DNA from: Eubacterium sp.
GTDB taxonomy: Bacteria; Bacillota_A; Clostridia; Lachnospirales; Lachnospiraceae
DNA length: 20,033 nt
Direction: 5' to 3'
Assembly (NCBI GenBank): GCA_017475785.1
Contig: JAFVEX010000087.1
Location: 1-20,033, forward strand
This document shows, in pieces, positions 1 to 8,509 of this stretch. The stretch's first letter is position 1. The number at the start of each line of letters is the position of its first letter. Below the pieces are notes generated by a model. The model had not been told where the DNA came from. It did no database searches and saw nothing but the letters and a program-made list of their open reading frames with translations. Made by a program: the position numbers and the translations under genes.

Positions 1-1
1 A

Positions 2-1057
2 AAAACAGAAATCAGGCGGATCTGTATCCTGCTGGTCACAGCATGGATCCTTGTCTGCAGAATGTCTGCGACAGGCGTTTCTGCAAAATCAGTGACTGAT
101 CCGCAGAAAAAGGGGAGTTTTATTATTCATTACTATGATGGCGGCAATCAATCGGACCCGGTCATCGGAGCCGTTTTTACTTACTACAAGATCGCGGATC
201 TTGCTCAGAATGTGACAGCCGGCAGTTTTGAGAACGGGTTCATTCCGGTCATCACAAAGGAAAACGGCAAAATGATGCCTGTGAGTACGGATACGGCTGC
301 AGATGAAGTCGCGCAGGCTGTCCAGAAAGCCTACAGGGACATGCGTGCTGTAAAAGGGAAAACCTATACCGGAAAGACCGGAAAAGATGGAAAAGCGGTT
401 ACAGAGAACATGGAGCAGGGACTTTATCTGGCTGTGGAGACGAAGCCAGCGGAAAACCACCTTCCATCTGCCCCGTTTATTTTTATGCTGCCGTTTACAT
501 CAGAGGGCGGAGATACATGGGAATATCTGGCGCGCGCCGAGCCGAAGCCGGTTCCCTGCGGAAGTCTGATGATTTCCAAAAAGGTAACAGGTTCTGCCGG
601 AGAAAAAGGCAGAGCCTTTCACTTCACGGTATCACTTGGGGCAAAGGGAAGCTTTGCGTATATCCGGTCCGATGGAAAAGAGGGATCTCTGAAGGATGGA
701 GATACGATAGAACTGTCAGATGGCCAGTCGGTTACGGTAAACACGCTTCCATCCGGAACCAGATATGAGATTACTGAAAAAGAAGCCGGAAAGGAAGGCT
801 ATACGACATCTGTCAGAAATGAGAAGGGAAGAATCAGAAGCAAAAAGACTGTTCAGGTAGTGTTTACGAACAGAAAAGATCCAGTGTTGACGCCGGAGCC
901 TGCATCTGAAGCAGAAACAAAAAGAGCGGGCAATGTCATGACCGGTGACTCTGCAAATCTGTGGATTCCTGCTGCGATGATGTCAGCAGGGGCATTGGTC
1001 CTGACAGTTCTGCTGCGCAGAATGAGAAGGGGGAGAAAACAATATGAGGAAACGTAA
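2..1057 (+). CDS. Pilin-like surface protein with C-terminal anchor, 5' end outside window
   Basis: The first ATG in this frame is at 62, but the frame stays open to position 2. The upstream codons read as basic residues then a hydrophobic stretch (RRICILLVTAWILV), which is a signal peptide, so the true start lies left of the window. After it comes a pilin-like region containing GLYLAVETK and SAPFIFMLP. Next is a Cna-B/DUF7601-like beta domain beginning GSLMISKKVTG and containing LPSGTRYEITE. The C-terminus has NVMTGD, a hydrophobic segment and RRMRRGRK, laid out like a sortase sorting signal although the usual P before the variable position is missing. I infer a sortase-attached pilin or pilus-associated protein on the cell wall. 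It overlaps the following adhesin gene by 14 nt, so the two are probably co-transcribed. No sortase gene is visible here. Confidence 0.8.
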   Translation, partial: KTEIRRICILLVTAWILVCRMSATGVSAKSVTDPQKKGSFIIHYYDGGNQSDPVIGAVFTYYKIADLAQNVTAGSFENGFIPVITKENGKMMPVSTDTAADEVAQAVQKAYRDMRAVKGKTYTGKTGKDGKAVTENMEQGLYLAVETKPAENHLPSAPFIFMLPFTSEGGDTWEYLARAEPKPVPCGSLMISKKVTGSAGEKGRAFHFTVSLGAKGSFAYIRSDGKEGSLKDGDTIELSDGQSVTVNTLPSGTRYEITEKEAGKEGYTTSVRNEKGRIRSKKTVQVVFTNRKDPVLTPEPASEAETKRAGNVMTGDSANLWIPAAMMSAGALVLTVLLRRMRRGRKQYEET

Positions 1058-4000
1058 ACGGAGAAGTGTATGGAGTATATTCCTGATACTGACTGTTGTG
1101 CTGACAGTCGTTTTTCCTGCTTTTGCGGCAGGAGCAGCTGTTTCTTCGCAGGCAGAGTCCGGTGCGTATCAGGCGGAAAATGAAATTCTGGTGACGGGAA
1201 CAGGTGATGCGGCACAAGCCCTGCCGGAAGAAGAAACCGGTCAGGGTTCGAGGTCAGAAAGTACTTACGATGGTGGGGCTGAGCCTGGCGAGAATCCTGG
1301 TGAGGAAGCTGTAGATGAGGAAAAGCCTGTATCCGGCGAAAAATCGGTATCCGGTGAGGAAGAACCTGCATCCGGTGGAGAAGCCATGCCGGGAGAAGAA
1401 AGCAGAGGGCGTGAAGAAGCTTTAGAAACACCTGAAAATACACAGACAGCCGGTGAGCAGGACAGGCCAGCTGAGGAAAAACTGACGGAAAGCGAGGAAG
1501 GGAAGACATATGCGCACAATGAACAAGAGGATTCTGTGGAAATCCCAGAATCAGATGATGACACGCAGCCTGAAATACAGTCTGATGAAGTATCAGAGCC
1601 GGAGGAACTGGAAGGGGATACGGCCGATGAAGAGACTGCAGAATCTCTGATGACAGATGACGAGGTACTGATACCGTCAGAACGCGTTGAACAGGAGGAT
1701 CTGGAGGGGATTCTGGGGAGCGGAATTGACCGTCAGGTTGACCCAGAGCTGGATGCGGTAGAAGAACTGATTCAGACAGAAGAAGCCGACGAGGGTATTT
1801 ACCAGATGGCAGCGGAGGCTTCCGGCAAGACAGACGACGCGGCGCTGGATGCAGCGGAGGCAGCAGCCGATGAGGATACTGTAATTCCTGAAGAAGTGGA
1901 GCTGGCACTGGAGAATGCCGGGCTTTCCGGCTCGCCGGACAATTCAGAGGAACTGGACGAGAAGGGCAACAGTCCGGACCGCGGCACGCTCGAGAGACAG
2001 AATGGAAAGTCAGCCGTCTGGGAACCTGCGGATACAAGAGAGGCGGCCATGGCTTACCTGTCTTCATTTGTATTGTCCGAGGTGAAGGATGGCGCAGGTG
2101 ACTGGGATGACGCGAGGGGATATGAAGCAGAAGGAGATGGCTATGACTGGCAGGGGAATGATTCCGACAACCACAATGCGGTCGTCCGGACGTTTGATCA
2201 GGTAACCTATACCTTTAGTTACTCGACTGCGCTCAATACAGAATATATCTATAATACAATCAGCGGGACACGCCTCTATCTGGAGTATTCACTTCCGATG
2301 AAAAGCTCAGAGGTGGTTTTTGACACAGGTGCCATGCCATGGCTGCGCGGAGACGGTCCGGACAAAAAGCCGGTAATTTATTACACACTTCCGGATGGAA
2401 AGACAGTAACTTCATTGGAAAATGGACAGACAGCGGTTTCGCAGCGGCTTGTCGGTTACCGGGAGCTGCCGGACCGCAGGGATTCGGAAGGCGGGGCATA
2501 TGATGTTCCCGGAGCGGGGACAATCAATTGTATTCTGTCGGTGCGTGAGGCAGCAAATAAATCCGTAATAAAACCGGAATTTAAAGCCTGGCTGGAGGCG
2601 GCCGGGCAGAACGAACACGCGCCCGAAGAGAACAGCGGTATCGTAAGAACTGCAGAGAATCCAAAAGGTTTTGCGGATGTCCGGGTAACCTCCGGGCCGT
2701 ATGTTTCCATTCATTTTTTGAAGAAGAACTCCTATCCCTGGACCATGTCCCATTATAATACATTCACATGGCGTGACGGATCATTTTCGGAGAAAGCGGG
2801 GAAAGGACGTATCAAGGCGCTGTATTTCGAAATAATCGCAGGAAAACCGGGCGGAACTATAAAAGGAACATCACCGATTGACAACACAAAGCCAATTACT
2901 GTCAATATGCGGATTCAGGCAAGTGCCTCCGATACTGCAGGCGCGACAGCAGCAGGGCTGTATGACCTCAGAACCGGCGGAATGGGATATGGCGATTATC
3001 TGATAAATGACAGTCAGGAAGCAGACGACAGAATCCGGTTTTTCTGGCACGAGAATGGGGAAGCAATGGCGGAAGAAGCACTCGGGCAGGGGCAGAGTAT
3101 TGGTGCCGGGCCTTCTCGTGACCGGTGGTCCGGAGAAATTAAATCTGACGGGGTACATGCGTCAGACGGACTGTATTCTTTTCAAATACAGAATTTTGAG
3201 CGCTCGGGGGCAGGCGAAACCCTGTCCACCGGTGAACTGTATTTTTTTCAGCAGATGAAAGAGTATGGCGACGCGAACATGCACTATTATCTGGAGGTGA
3301 CTGTTCCATCAATTGAGGCTGTTTCGAAGCTGGGAGGAGGGAACAGGAGCTTTCCGCAGACTTATCTGGACAGCAGCGGAGCAAAACAGGTGACCTCAGA
3401 AACGATCGAGAATCATCTGGACGGCTCCGGAACATGGGATTCTCATTTGAATATACACACCTACGCTTCCGGGGACAACTGGAACAAAGATCCTCATTAC
3501 CGCGCAGAAAGCAGCAACTACTCAACTTCTGCGACAGTCCCGTATGGAAGACCGATCGTACTGTATCAGACAATTACAGTCAAGCCTGCCAGCACTTCCG
3601 AACAGGAGCGCTCAAGACTGTCCATCAATCTCTGGGACAACCGCTATGTAACGGTTGATCATGAAAAGGACGGCCCGGATCCGAACCCGGGTGTCTCCTG
3701 GATGGGCAGACAATTCGGCGAGAACGGCAGGAAGCTGTATATTGTAAAAAATGACGGCTCAACATGGAGCAGCGCAGATGAGATGAAGTCTGTCAGCCTG
3801 CTGACATACCGAGATTTGCTCTATTTTGACAGCTATCAGCATGCTGTATCATTTCTGGCGTCCAAAAATCAGTCAACAGAGAATATCGTCGGGATGGCGG
3901 TTGAGTGGTTTGGCGAGCCGCTCGATCTGTTTCAGCAGGTGCACTTCGAATATGCGCTGCAGCTGAAGACCCGAAGTGATGTCCCGGCGGAGGATGTGAT

Positions 4001-4544
4001 TGGCAAAGTTGTGGAGACCACACAGAATGTCATCGGTTTTCGGGATAAAACCATCAGTGCGCAGCGGTCCATAGGAGGAGCGGATGGCACCGGGACAAAA
4101 CTGACAGCCGCAGAGGTAAAAAACGCCAGAATGATCTGGCCATCCAGGCGTGTATATGACGAAAACTGGGACGCGCTGGGCGATGTCAGCGGAACCAGCA
4201 CCGGCGCGCGCCAGTACACGCCAACCAGCTGGGACACAGATGGACATATTATAGCTTCTTCGCTAAGTGCGCACAACACGGTACATGAGGGACAGAGTAT
4301 TTATATTACCGGCTATCAGCTTAAGGTCAGCGCGGCGATTGTAAAAGAAGAGATCGGCGGGATGGCAGAGCCTGCAGTGACCTGTGACCTGAGTGAAAAA
4401 GAATCTGTGATTTATGAAGTGACGCCGGCATTTCAGCGGGTATTTGGCGTAACCAATGTGTCAGGTGACCTGTTGCTGCCTGCGCCAAAAGGGCAGGACG
4501 GGGCAAAAAATTATACCTCCTTCAAAAATCTGTATGCCAAATAG
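1044..4544 (+). CDS. Large secreted adhesin, N-terminal part, ended by an in-frame TAG
   Basis: ATG 1044 follows a strong AAGGGGGAG site 8 nt upstream, inside the end of the preceding pilin gene. The 1166-residue product begins with a basic signal peptide (MRKRKRRS, then a hydrophobic core ending near AFAAGA). Residues of about 30-330 are acidic and low in complexity, rich in Glu, Ser, Pro and Gly, with short degenerate repeats around VSGE and PGEE. From about residue 340 a folded beta-rich region follows (AVVRTFDQVTYTFSYST), typical of large isopeptide adhesins of gut Firmicutes. The reading frame stops at TAG 4542-4544 and continues in the same frame through 6752. The C-terminal domains and anchor are therefore in the next entry. 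Read through the stop, the protein would be 1902 residues. As written, this half is secreted with no wall anchor. Function is inferred from domain style. Confidence 0.75.
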   Translation: MRKRKRRSVWSIFLILTVVLTVVFPAFAAGAAVSSQAESGAYQAENEILVTGTGDAAQALPEEETGQGSRSESTYDGGAEPGENPGEEAVDEEKPVSGEKSVSGEEEPASGGEAMPGEESRGREEALETPENTQTAGEQDRPAEEKLTESEEGKTYAHNEQEDSVEIPESDDDTQPEIQSDEVSEPEELEGDTADEETAESLMTDDEVLIPSERVEQEDLEGILGSGIDRQVDPELDAVEELIQTEEADEGIYQMAAEASGKTDDAALDAAEAAADEDTVIPEEVELALENAGLSGSPDNSEELDEKGNSPDRGTLERQNGKSAVWEPADTREAAMAYLSSFVLSEVKDGAGDWDDARGYEAEGDGYDWQGNDSDNHNAVVRTFDQVTYTFSYSTALNTEYIYNTISGTRLYLEYSLPMKSSEVVFDTGAMPWLRGDGPDKKPVIYYTLPDGKTVTSLENGQTAVSQRLVGYRELPDRRDSEGGAYDVPGAGTINCILSVREAANKSVIKPEFKAWLEAAGQNEHAPEENSGIVRTAENPKGFADVRVTSGPYVSIHFLKKNSYPWTMSHYNTFTWRDGSFSEKAGKGRIKALYFEIIAGKPGGTIKGTSPIDNTKPITVNMRIQASASDTAGATAAGLYDLRTGGMGYGDYLINDSQEADDRIRFFWHENGEAMAEEALGQGQSIGAGPSRDRWSGEIKSDGVHASDGLYSFQIQNFERSGAGETLSTGELYFFQQMKEYGDANMHYYLEVTVPSIEAVSKLGGGNRSFPQTYLDSSGAKQVTSETIENHLDGSGTWDSHLNIHTYASGDNWNKDPHYRAESSNYSTSATVPYGRPIVLYQTITVKPASTSEQERSRLSINLWDNRYVTVDHEKDGPDPNPGVSWMGRQFGENGRKLYIVKNDGSTWSSADEMKSVSLLTYRDLLYFDSYQHAVSFLASKNQSTENIVGMAVEWFGEPLDLFQQVHFEYALQLKTRSDVPAEDVIGKVVETTQNVIGFRDKTISAQRSIGGADGTGTKLTAAEVKNARMIWPSRRVYDENWDALGDVSGTSTGARQYTPTSWDTDGHIIASSLSAHNTVHEGQSIYITGYQLKVSAAIVKEEIGGMAEPAVTCDLSEKESVIYEVTPAFQRVFGVTNVSGDLLLPAPKGQDGAKNYTSFKNLYAK
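4542..4544 (+). other. In-frame amber codon interrupting the adhesin gene
   Basis: The codons read Leu-Tyr-Ala-Lys-TAG-Leu-Asp-Gly-Glu-Val, with uninterrupted protein-like sequence on both sides in one frame. A single C to T change of CAG (Gln) would create this stop. TAG also serves as the normal stop of the DUF308 gene at 13420-13422, so genome-wide amber recoding is unlikely. Confidence 0.85.
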
Positions 4545-4559
4545 CTGGACGGAGAAGTT

Positions 4560-6752
4560 GTGGAGATTCCGACAGATGGATCAAAGCAGCTGATCTCAGA
4601 TTTTGTAGACGGAGGAACGGGGACATTCTCGGTCTCTTATGATGAGCAGAATAATGATATTCTGAACAGCTATATGAGCGCTGATGACTTCAGAAATGAC
4701 CAGTATGATGGGAAGATATTCCTGATCAGTCCGAAGCAGAAACCGGCACAGGCGTTGTCGGGGGACAATATCCCTTCACTGACGGCGAAGAATGAAACCA
4801 GTCAGGCGCAGCAGTACCAGTTTGTAAAGTCAACGAACGGCGGATATGGAATTCGAAATGTTGCGACAGGAAAGTATCTCTGTGTCCGGAAAACAGGCGC
4901 GGCACAAAATATCGTGCCGGGGAACACGGTGATAGCCGAGCTGGCTGACTGGACTACAACCTGGCATATCCTGGAAAACGCCGACGGAAGTGTATGCTTT
5001 CTCTCGGGTTATGACCCGCATTATGCAATCAATCTCAGAGGCAGCGGAACGACAGCCTGGATGACGACGTATTCCAGCGGGGAAAACCAGACGAATCTGG
5101 ACGAGCGCTGGTATCTCACACAGGTTTCCGGCGGGACAGGCGGCGTATCCGTGCATTTTGAAGGCTTGAATGATGAAGCCGGAATGCCGGTCTTTTATCC
5201 TGAATATACGCTGAACAAAGCGCAGATTTCTACAGATACCGAAATTACACAGACAGTCTTTGTGGCTGGAGATATGACTGCGGGGATCGGAAGCGCCGCA
5301 GATCAGCACAGCGCTTCTACAGGGCTTGATTTTGTGGAAATATACGCAAATGTACTGAAGGAGCTGGTTGATACAAAGACAGTAAAAGTGTCTGAACTGA
5401 AAAGCGGAAAGGAACTGATATACACCATACGCTATACCAACCAGTACAAAGCCGATCATCCCCTTTCGCTGACGGATTCAATTGCATTCAGCGGCGATGA
5501 AGACGGAACAGACATCAGAAAGACAACAAGCCTGAAGGTAACAGCAGTTTCAGCTGCCGCCGACGCAGGAAGTGCGATTACAGTCAGTACAGCGGCACAG
5601 GCAAATGAAAGCAGGAAGATTACCGCGGACGGAACACTGAAGTCAGGAGAAACGGCAGAGATTACATACCATGTGATGGTCGAGAATCCAACAGGAGATA
5701 CCTACATCCGCAACAGCTGTGTGCAGGAAGATACGTTTGGAACTGTCCGTTCCAACCGGGTGGAGACCTGGATCAGAGGAATGACCATGCAGGCTCGTAT
5801 TTATAAGAAAGTCAGCAAGGTTTCAAACAGCATTGGAGAAGCACATACCTGGACACTTACCAGTACGATTCCGGAGGATCTGTATGTGGATCAGGATGTT
5901 GTCTATCAAATTACCGATCAAATAGATCCCGGAAAAAAACGTCTGGATTTTGCGGGAAACGTCAAAGTCCGGCTGAACAAGGCTTCTGTGGATCCGGACA
6001 CTTTTGAGGTGCTTGACGGAAATGAGGAAGAAAGCATCCTGCTGACAGCAGAGACGGATTATCTTCTGGAGGCGCCAGGCGATGGGAGTACAGGCGGGAC
6101 ACTCTGTGTGAAAATGGCACCAGAAGGGCTGAAGAAGCTTGAAGAATATGCAAATGATGGTTATATGGTTCAGGTGCTGTATGACACAGCGATAAATGAA
6201 ACAGCGGAAGCAGCAGTGCATATTCCAAATGACTGTACCCTCGACTATGGTGTGGAAGGAGAATTGCTGCCGCAGGAGAAGAATCCAGTGACTCCTTATG
6301 TCTATACTGGCGATATTCCGATTTTGAAGAGAGACGCGGGAACAAAACGCCCGCTGAAGGGTGTCACATTCCAGATCTTTCTTGATGAGAACGGAACGAA
6401 CCCATTTATGAAAAACGAAAAGCCCTGCAGTATGGTAACAGGAGAAGACGGCAGAGTGCTGTTCCACGGAGAAGAAGACGGAACCTACTACCTGAAAGAG
6501 ATCAAAACCGTATCAGGCCATGATCTTCTTGCCGGTACGTTTCAGGTGACAGTGAAGGATGGTCTGGTCGGGGACGGATCTGATATTATCGTGGATAACT
6601 CTGTCAGTATTCCACTTCATGCAGGCGGAAGCGGAAAGACAGCGTTTGTATCTGCCGCGCTTCTGATGCTTGCCGTCGCCCTGTCATGTGCGGGATGGTT
6701 CCGGCGATACAGAAAATCAGGACACATTCGTAATTTTAAGCAGAGCGAATGA
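4560..6752 (+). CDS. Adhesin C-terminal part: lectin-like, isopeptide D2 and SpaA/Cna-B domains plus membrane anchor
   Basis: This is the in-frame continuation of the gene at 1044. It has no signal peptide. A GTG at 4560 with GGAG 5 nt upstream could allow a restart after the TAG, but the product would lack export information. Residues 50-188 look like a ricin-type beta-trefoil (GKYLCV, WHILEN, RWYLTQV). Residues 265-405 look like a DUF11-like repeat. Residues 412-580 match a fimbrial isopeptide D2 domain, with Lys in KKVSK and Asn557 in IPNDCTLDY as likely bond partners. Residues 586-682 match a SpaA/Cna-B domain (KRDAGTKRPLKGVTFQIF, GTYYLKEI). The end has IPLHAGGSG, a hydrophobic segment at about 694-713 and RRYRK, a degenerate LPxTG/LPxAGG-type anchor. 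It probably forms one wall-anchored adhesin with the preceding part. The last 36 bp overlap the convergent regulator gene. Confidence 0.75.
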   Translation: MEIPTDGSKQLISDFVDGGTGTFSVSYDEQNNDILNSYMSADDFRNDQYDGKIFLISPKQKPAQALSGDNIPSLTAKNETSQAQQYQFVKSTNGGYGIRNVATGKYLCVRKTGAAQNIVPGNTVIAELADWTTTWHILENADGSVCFLSGYDPHYAINLRGSGTTAWMTTYSSGENQTNLDERWYLTQVSGGTGGVSVHFEGLNDEAGMPVFYPEYTLNKAQISTDTEITQTVFVAGDMTAGIGSAADQHSASTGLDFVEIYANVLKELVDTKTVKVSELKSGKELIYTIRYTNQYKADHPLSLTDSIAFSGDEDGTDIRKTTSLKVTAVSAAADAGSAITVSTAAQANESRKITADGTLKSGETAEITYHVMVENPTGDTYIRNSCVQEDTFGTVRSNRVETWIRGMTMQARIYKKVSKVSNSIGEAHTWTLTSTIPEDLYVDQDVVYQITDQIDPGKKRLDFAGNVKVRLNKASVDPDTFEVLDGNEEESILLTAETDYLLEAPGDGSTGGTLCVKMAPEGLKKLEEYANDGYMVQVLYDTAINETAEAAVHIPNDCTLDYGVEGELLPQEKNPVTPYVYTGDIPILKRDAGTKRPLKGVTFQIFLDENGTNPFMKNEKPCSMVTGEDGRVLFHGEEDGTYYLKEIKTVSGHDLLAGTFQVTVKDGLVGDGSDIIVDNSVSIPLHAGGSGKTAFVSAALLMLAVALSCAGWFRRYRKSGHIRNFKQSE

Positions 6753-8228
6753 CAGACGAAGCAAAAAACAGGTTGATATATCGCTCAGATTAATTCCACA
6801 GATTGATTCAATCTTGCCGAGGCGGTATGTGACACTGTTGCGATGGAGGTGCAGGCGCCGGGCTGCGTCTTTGACGCAGCCTCCGCAGGCGAGATAAACC
6901 TGCAGCGTTTCGAGCAGAGCATTATCGGCATCAGAGCGAAGCTGTGCGACCGCGGGATGAAGATAGCGCGTCAGGTCTTCTTCACCCGCTGCGTGCCGCA
7001 GCAGCGTGTAAACGCTGTAGCGGTCAAAGGGATACAGGCGTTCTTCAGGTTCTACCAGAACGCCTGTCTCGAGTGCGTCAACTGCTTCCTGCTGTGCCTG
7101 CCTCACAGAAGTGACTGACTGGAACGCGCGGCTGATCCCAAAGCGGATGTCACTGCCTTCCGGAAACAGCTGCAGCAGTTTTGCTGTGTCGCGCAGTTCT
7201 TTGGCACTTCCGATCACGGAGGCATTGTCACGCTGAACGATGACGTGGCAGGAAGGGAACAGACGTTTACAGCGCTCAGAGAGCCAGGATTCCTTTGGGA
7301 AAGAGGCGGCTTTTCCAGAGGAGCCCGGCCGGCAGTAGACAAGCTGAAGGCGGTCTGGAAAGGGAAGCTGCAGATAGGCCTCGGGCAATGTCTCTGCAGG
7401 AGCCCCGATCAGCAGGTTGTAGAGGAAGCTGTGATAGGTATTTGTCCGGTACAACAGATCGGGAGAATAATTGATAATTGAATAGCCGATTACATTATTT
7501 AAGACACGAAGCATTTCGATATGTGAAGGGCGCCAGGTATCATCTCCCTCGATCAGCAGAATAAATCCCACCCAGAGATCATGGCAGTAGAGTCTGCTGG
7601 AAAATTTTTGGAAGGGCGAAGATTTACAGGTGACTTCGACTGGATCGGAACCGGTCTGGTTCATCTGAACTGATTTCAGAGAGCGGACTTCCGAGATGAA
7701 TTCATAGTCACAATATCCCTGTTCAATATTATGAAGCCAGAGTTTGTCTGTAACTGGAACCTGGGTCGAGTAACTCCTGATACGGAAGTCCCGGTCGCAC
7801 AAAATCAGAGAAGCGCCAAAAGACTGCGACGCGATATCAATGAGTGCGTCGACATTCTGTACACGGTCAGCAACACCCATCAGGTACTGCTGAAAATCGT
7901 TCCTCTGATGACGCCGGATCAGATCCTGCGCCTGATTAAATGCGAGACCAAAATCTTCTGGAGCAATCATTCCCAGGCAGGCACGAACACCCTCCGGGGA
8001 TTTGGCACGCAGATCTTCTGCTGTTTCATCAGCACCGGAAAGAATACAGTGCGCTGGCAAAACCGGTGGGATTTGTGAACTGTAACCAAAATACAGAACC
8101 GAATTATCAAAACGGCTGCTGTGCGGGTCGAATAACCGGACATCGGTTATCTCGATATTACTCTGATCAGAAATAACCTGTACAGGGCAAATTTTAATCA
8201 GTTGCTCAATAATTTGATCAAATCTCAT
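6717..8228 (-). CDS. PucR/CdaR-family transcriptional regulator
   Basis: The last 66 residues (beginning LLETLQVYLACGG and containing DAARRLHLHRNSVTYRLGKIE) match the PucR-type C-terminal helix-turn-helix. Upstream lie a GAF-like region (FGASLILCDRDFRIRSYST) and a CdaR GGDEF-like segment (RFGISRAFQSVTSVRQAQQEAVDAL). The frame extends to a TTG at 8288, but that codon is only about 6 nt from the predicted transcription start. I therefore chose ATG 8228 (MRFDQIIEQL), giving 503 residues; ATG 8249 is an alternative, and neither has a strong ribosome binding site. The gene is divergent from the flavoenzyme-decarboxylase operon and shares its promoter region and an inverted repeat, so it is the likely regulator of that operon. 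PucR proteins usually respond to a substrate of the linked pathway; the ligand here is unknown. Confidence 0.85.
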   Translation of the reverse strand: MRFDQIIEQLIKICPVQVISDQSNIEITDVRLFDPHSSRFDNSVLYFGYSSQIPPVLPAHCILSGADETAEDLRAKSPEGVRACLGMIAPEDFGLAFNQAQDLIRRHQRNDFQQYLMGVADRVQNVDALIDIASQSFGASLILCDRDFRIRSYSTQVPVTDKLWLHNIEQGYCDYEFISEVRSLKSVQMNQTGSDPVEVTCKSSPFQKFSSRLYCHDLWVGFILLIEGDDTWRPSHIEMLRVLNNVIGYSIINYSPDLLYRTNTYHSFLYNLLIGAPAETLPEAYLQLPFPDRLQLVYCRPGSSGKAASFPKESWLSERCKRLFPSCHVIVQRDNASVIGSAKELRDTAKLLQLFPEGSDIRFGISRAFQSVTSVRQAQQEAVDALETGVLVEPEERLYPFDRYSVYTLLRHAAGEEDLTRYLHPAVAQLRSDADNALLETLQVYLACGGCVKDAARRLHLHRNSVTYRLGKIESICGINLSDISTCFLLRLSFALLKITNVS

Positions 8229-8300
8229 ATAATACCGGACGATAATCATGATTAAAACGCGTTGGCTGCATCGCAAAGGATAAAACAATCCTATGGGAGA

Positions 8301-8329
8301 AGTTTAGTGCACGGTTCACAAAATGTCAA
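8301..8329 (-). promoter_or_regulatory. Sigma-70-type promoter of the PucR-family regulator gene
   Basis: Read on the minus strand, a perfect TTGACA (8329-8324) is followed by a 17-nt spacer and TAAACT (8306-8301). The predicted transcription start near 8294 gives a leader of about 66 nt to ATG 8228, which argues against the TTG at 8288 as start. Confidence 0.7.
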
Positions 8330-8346
8330 CAAACTTTTGGGAACCG
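8312..8346. promoter_or_regulatory. Inverted-repeat operator candidate in the divergent promoter region
   Basis: The arms CGGTTCACAAAA (8312-8323) and TTTTGGGAACCG (8335-8346) are complementary at 11 of 12 positions and are separated by 11 bp, so their centres lie 23 bp (about two helical turns) apart. The spacer begins with the regulator's -35 box. A further GGAACC at 8346-8351 directly follows the GGAACC at 8340-8345. The position suits autorepression of the regulator and activation of the divergent operon. Binding is inferred only. Confidence 0.55.
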
Positions 8347-8375
8347 GAACCATGGTGTCAAGGAGAAATTCCTAC

Positions 8376-8381
8376 TATAAT
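8376..8381 (+). promoter_or_regulatory. Likely -10 box (TATAAT) of the flavoenzyme-decarboxylase operon
   Basis: This is a perfect TATAAT about 130 nt upstream of ATG 8510. The region 17 nt upstream has no good -35 hexamer (TGGTGT/GTGTCA), which fits an activator-dependent promoter fed by the inverted repeat centred near 8329. AGGA and TCCT flank GAAAT in the spacer (8361-8373) and may be an extra small palindrome. Confidence 0.5.
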
Positions 8382-8509
8382 TAAATTATCTGATATTTTT
8401 GCGGAATCAAGAGGAATTGGTGATGATAAAAGGGACTTAATCCATGTGATGCGTGAAAAGTCAGAAGACGATGTGGTTGGCTGCTTCATTTTGATGAGAG
8501 GAGGTCAGG

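Noticed and set aside
853..2067. A 404-codon minus-strand frame opposite the adhesin N-terminus
   Set aside because: It is Pro/Leu/Ser-rich sequence expected from the complement of the acidic low-complexity coding region; the plus strand has the signal peptide, ribosome binding site and operon overlap.
4542..4544. Pyrrolysine or genome-wide amber recoding
   Set aside because: TAG ends the DUF308 gene normally at 13420-13422 and no recoding element is apparent; a point mutation or sequence error is simpler.
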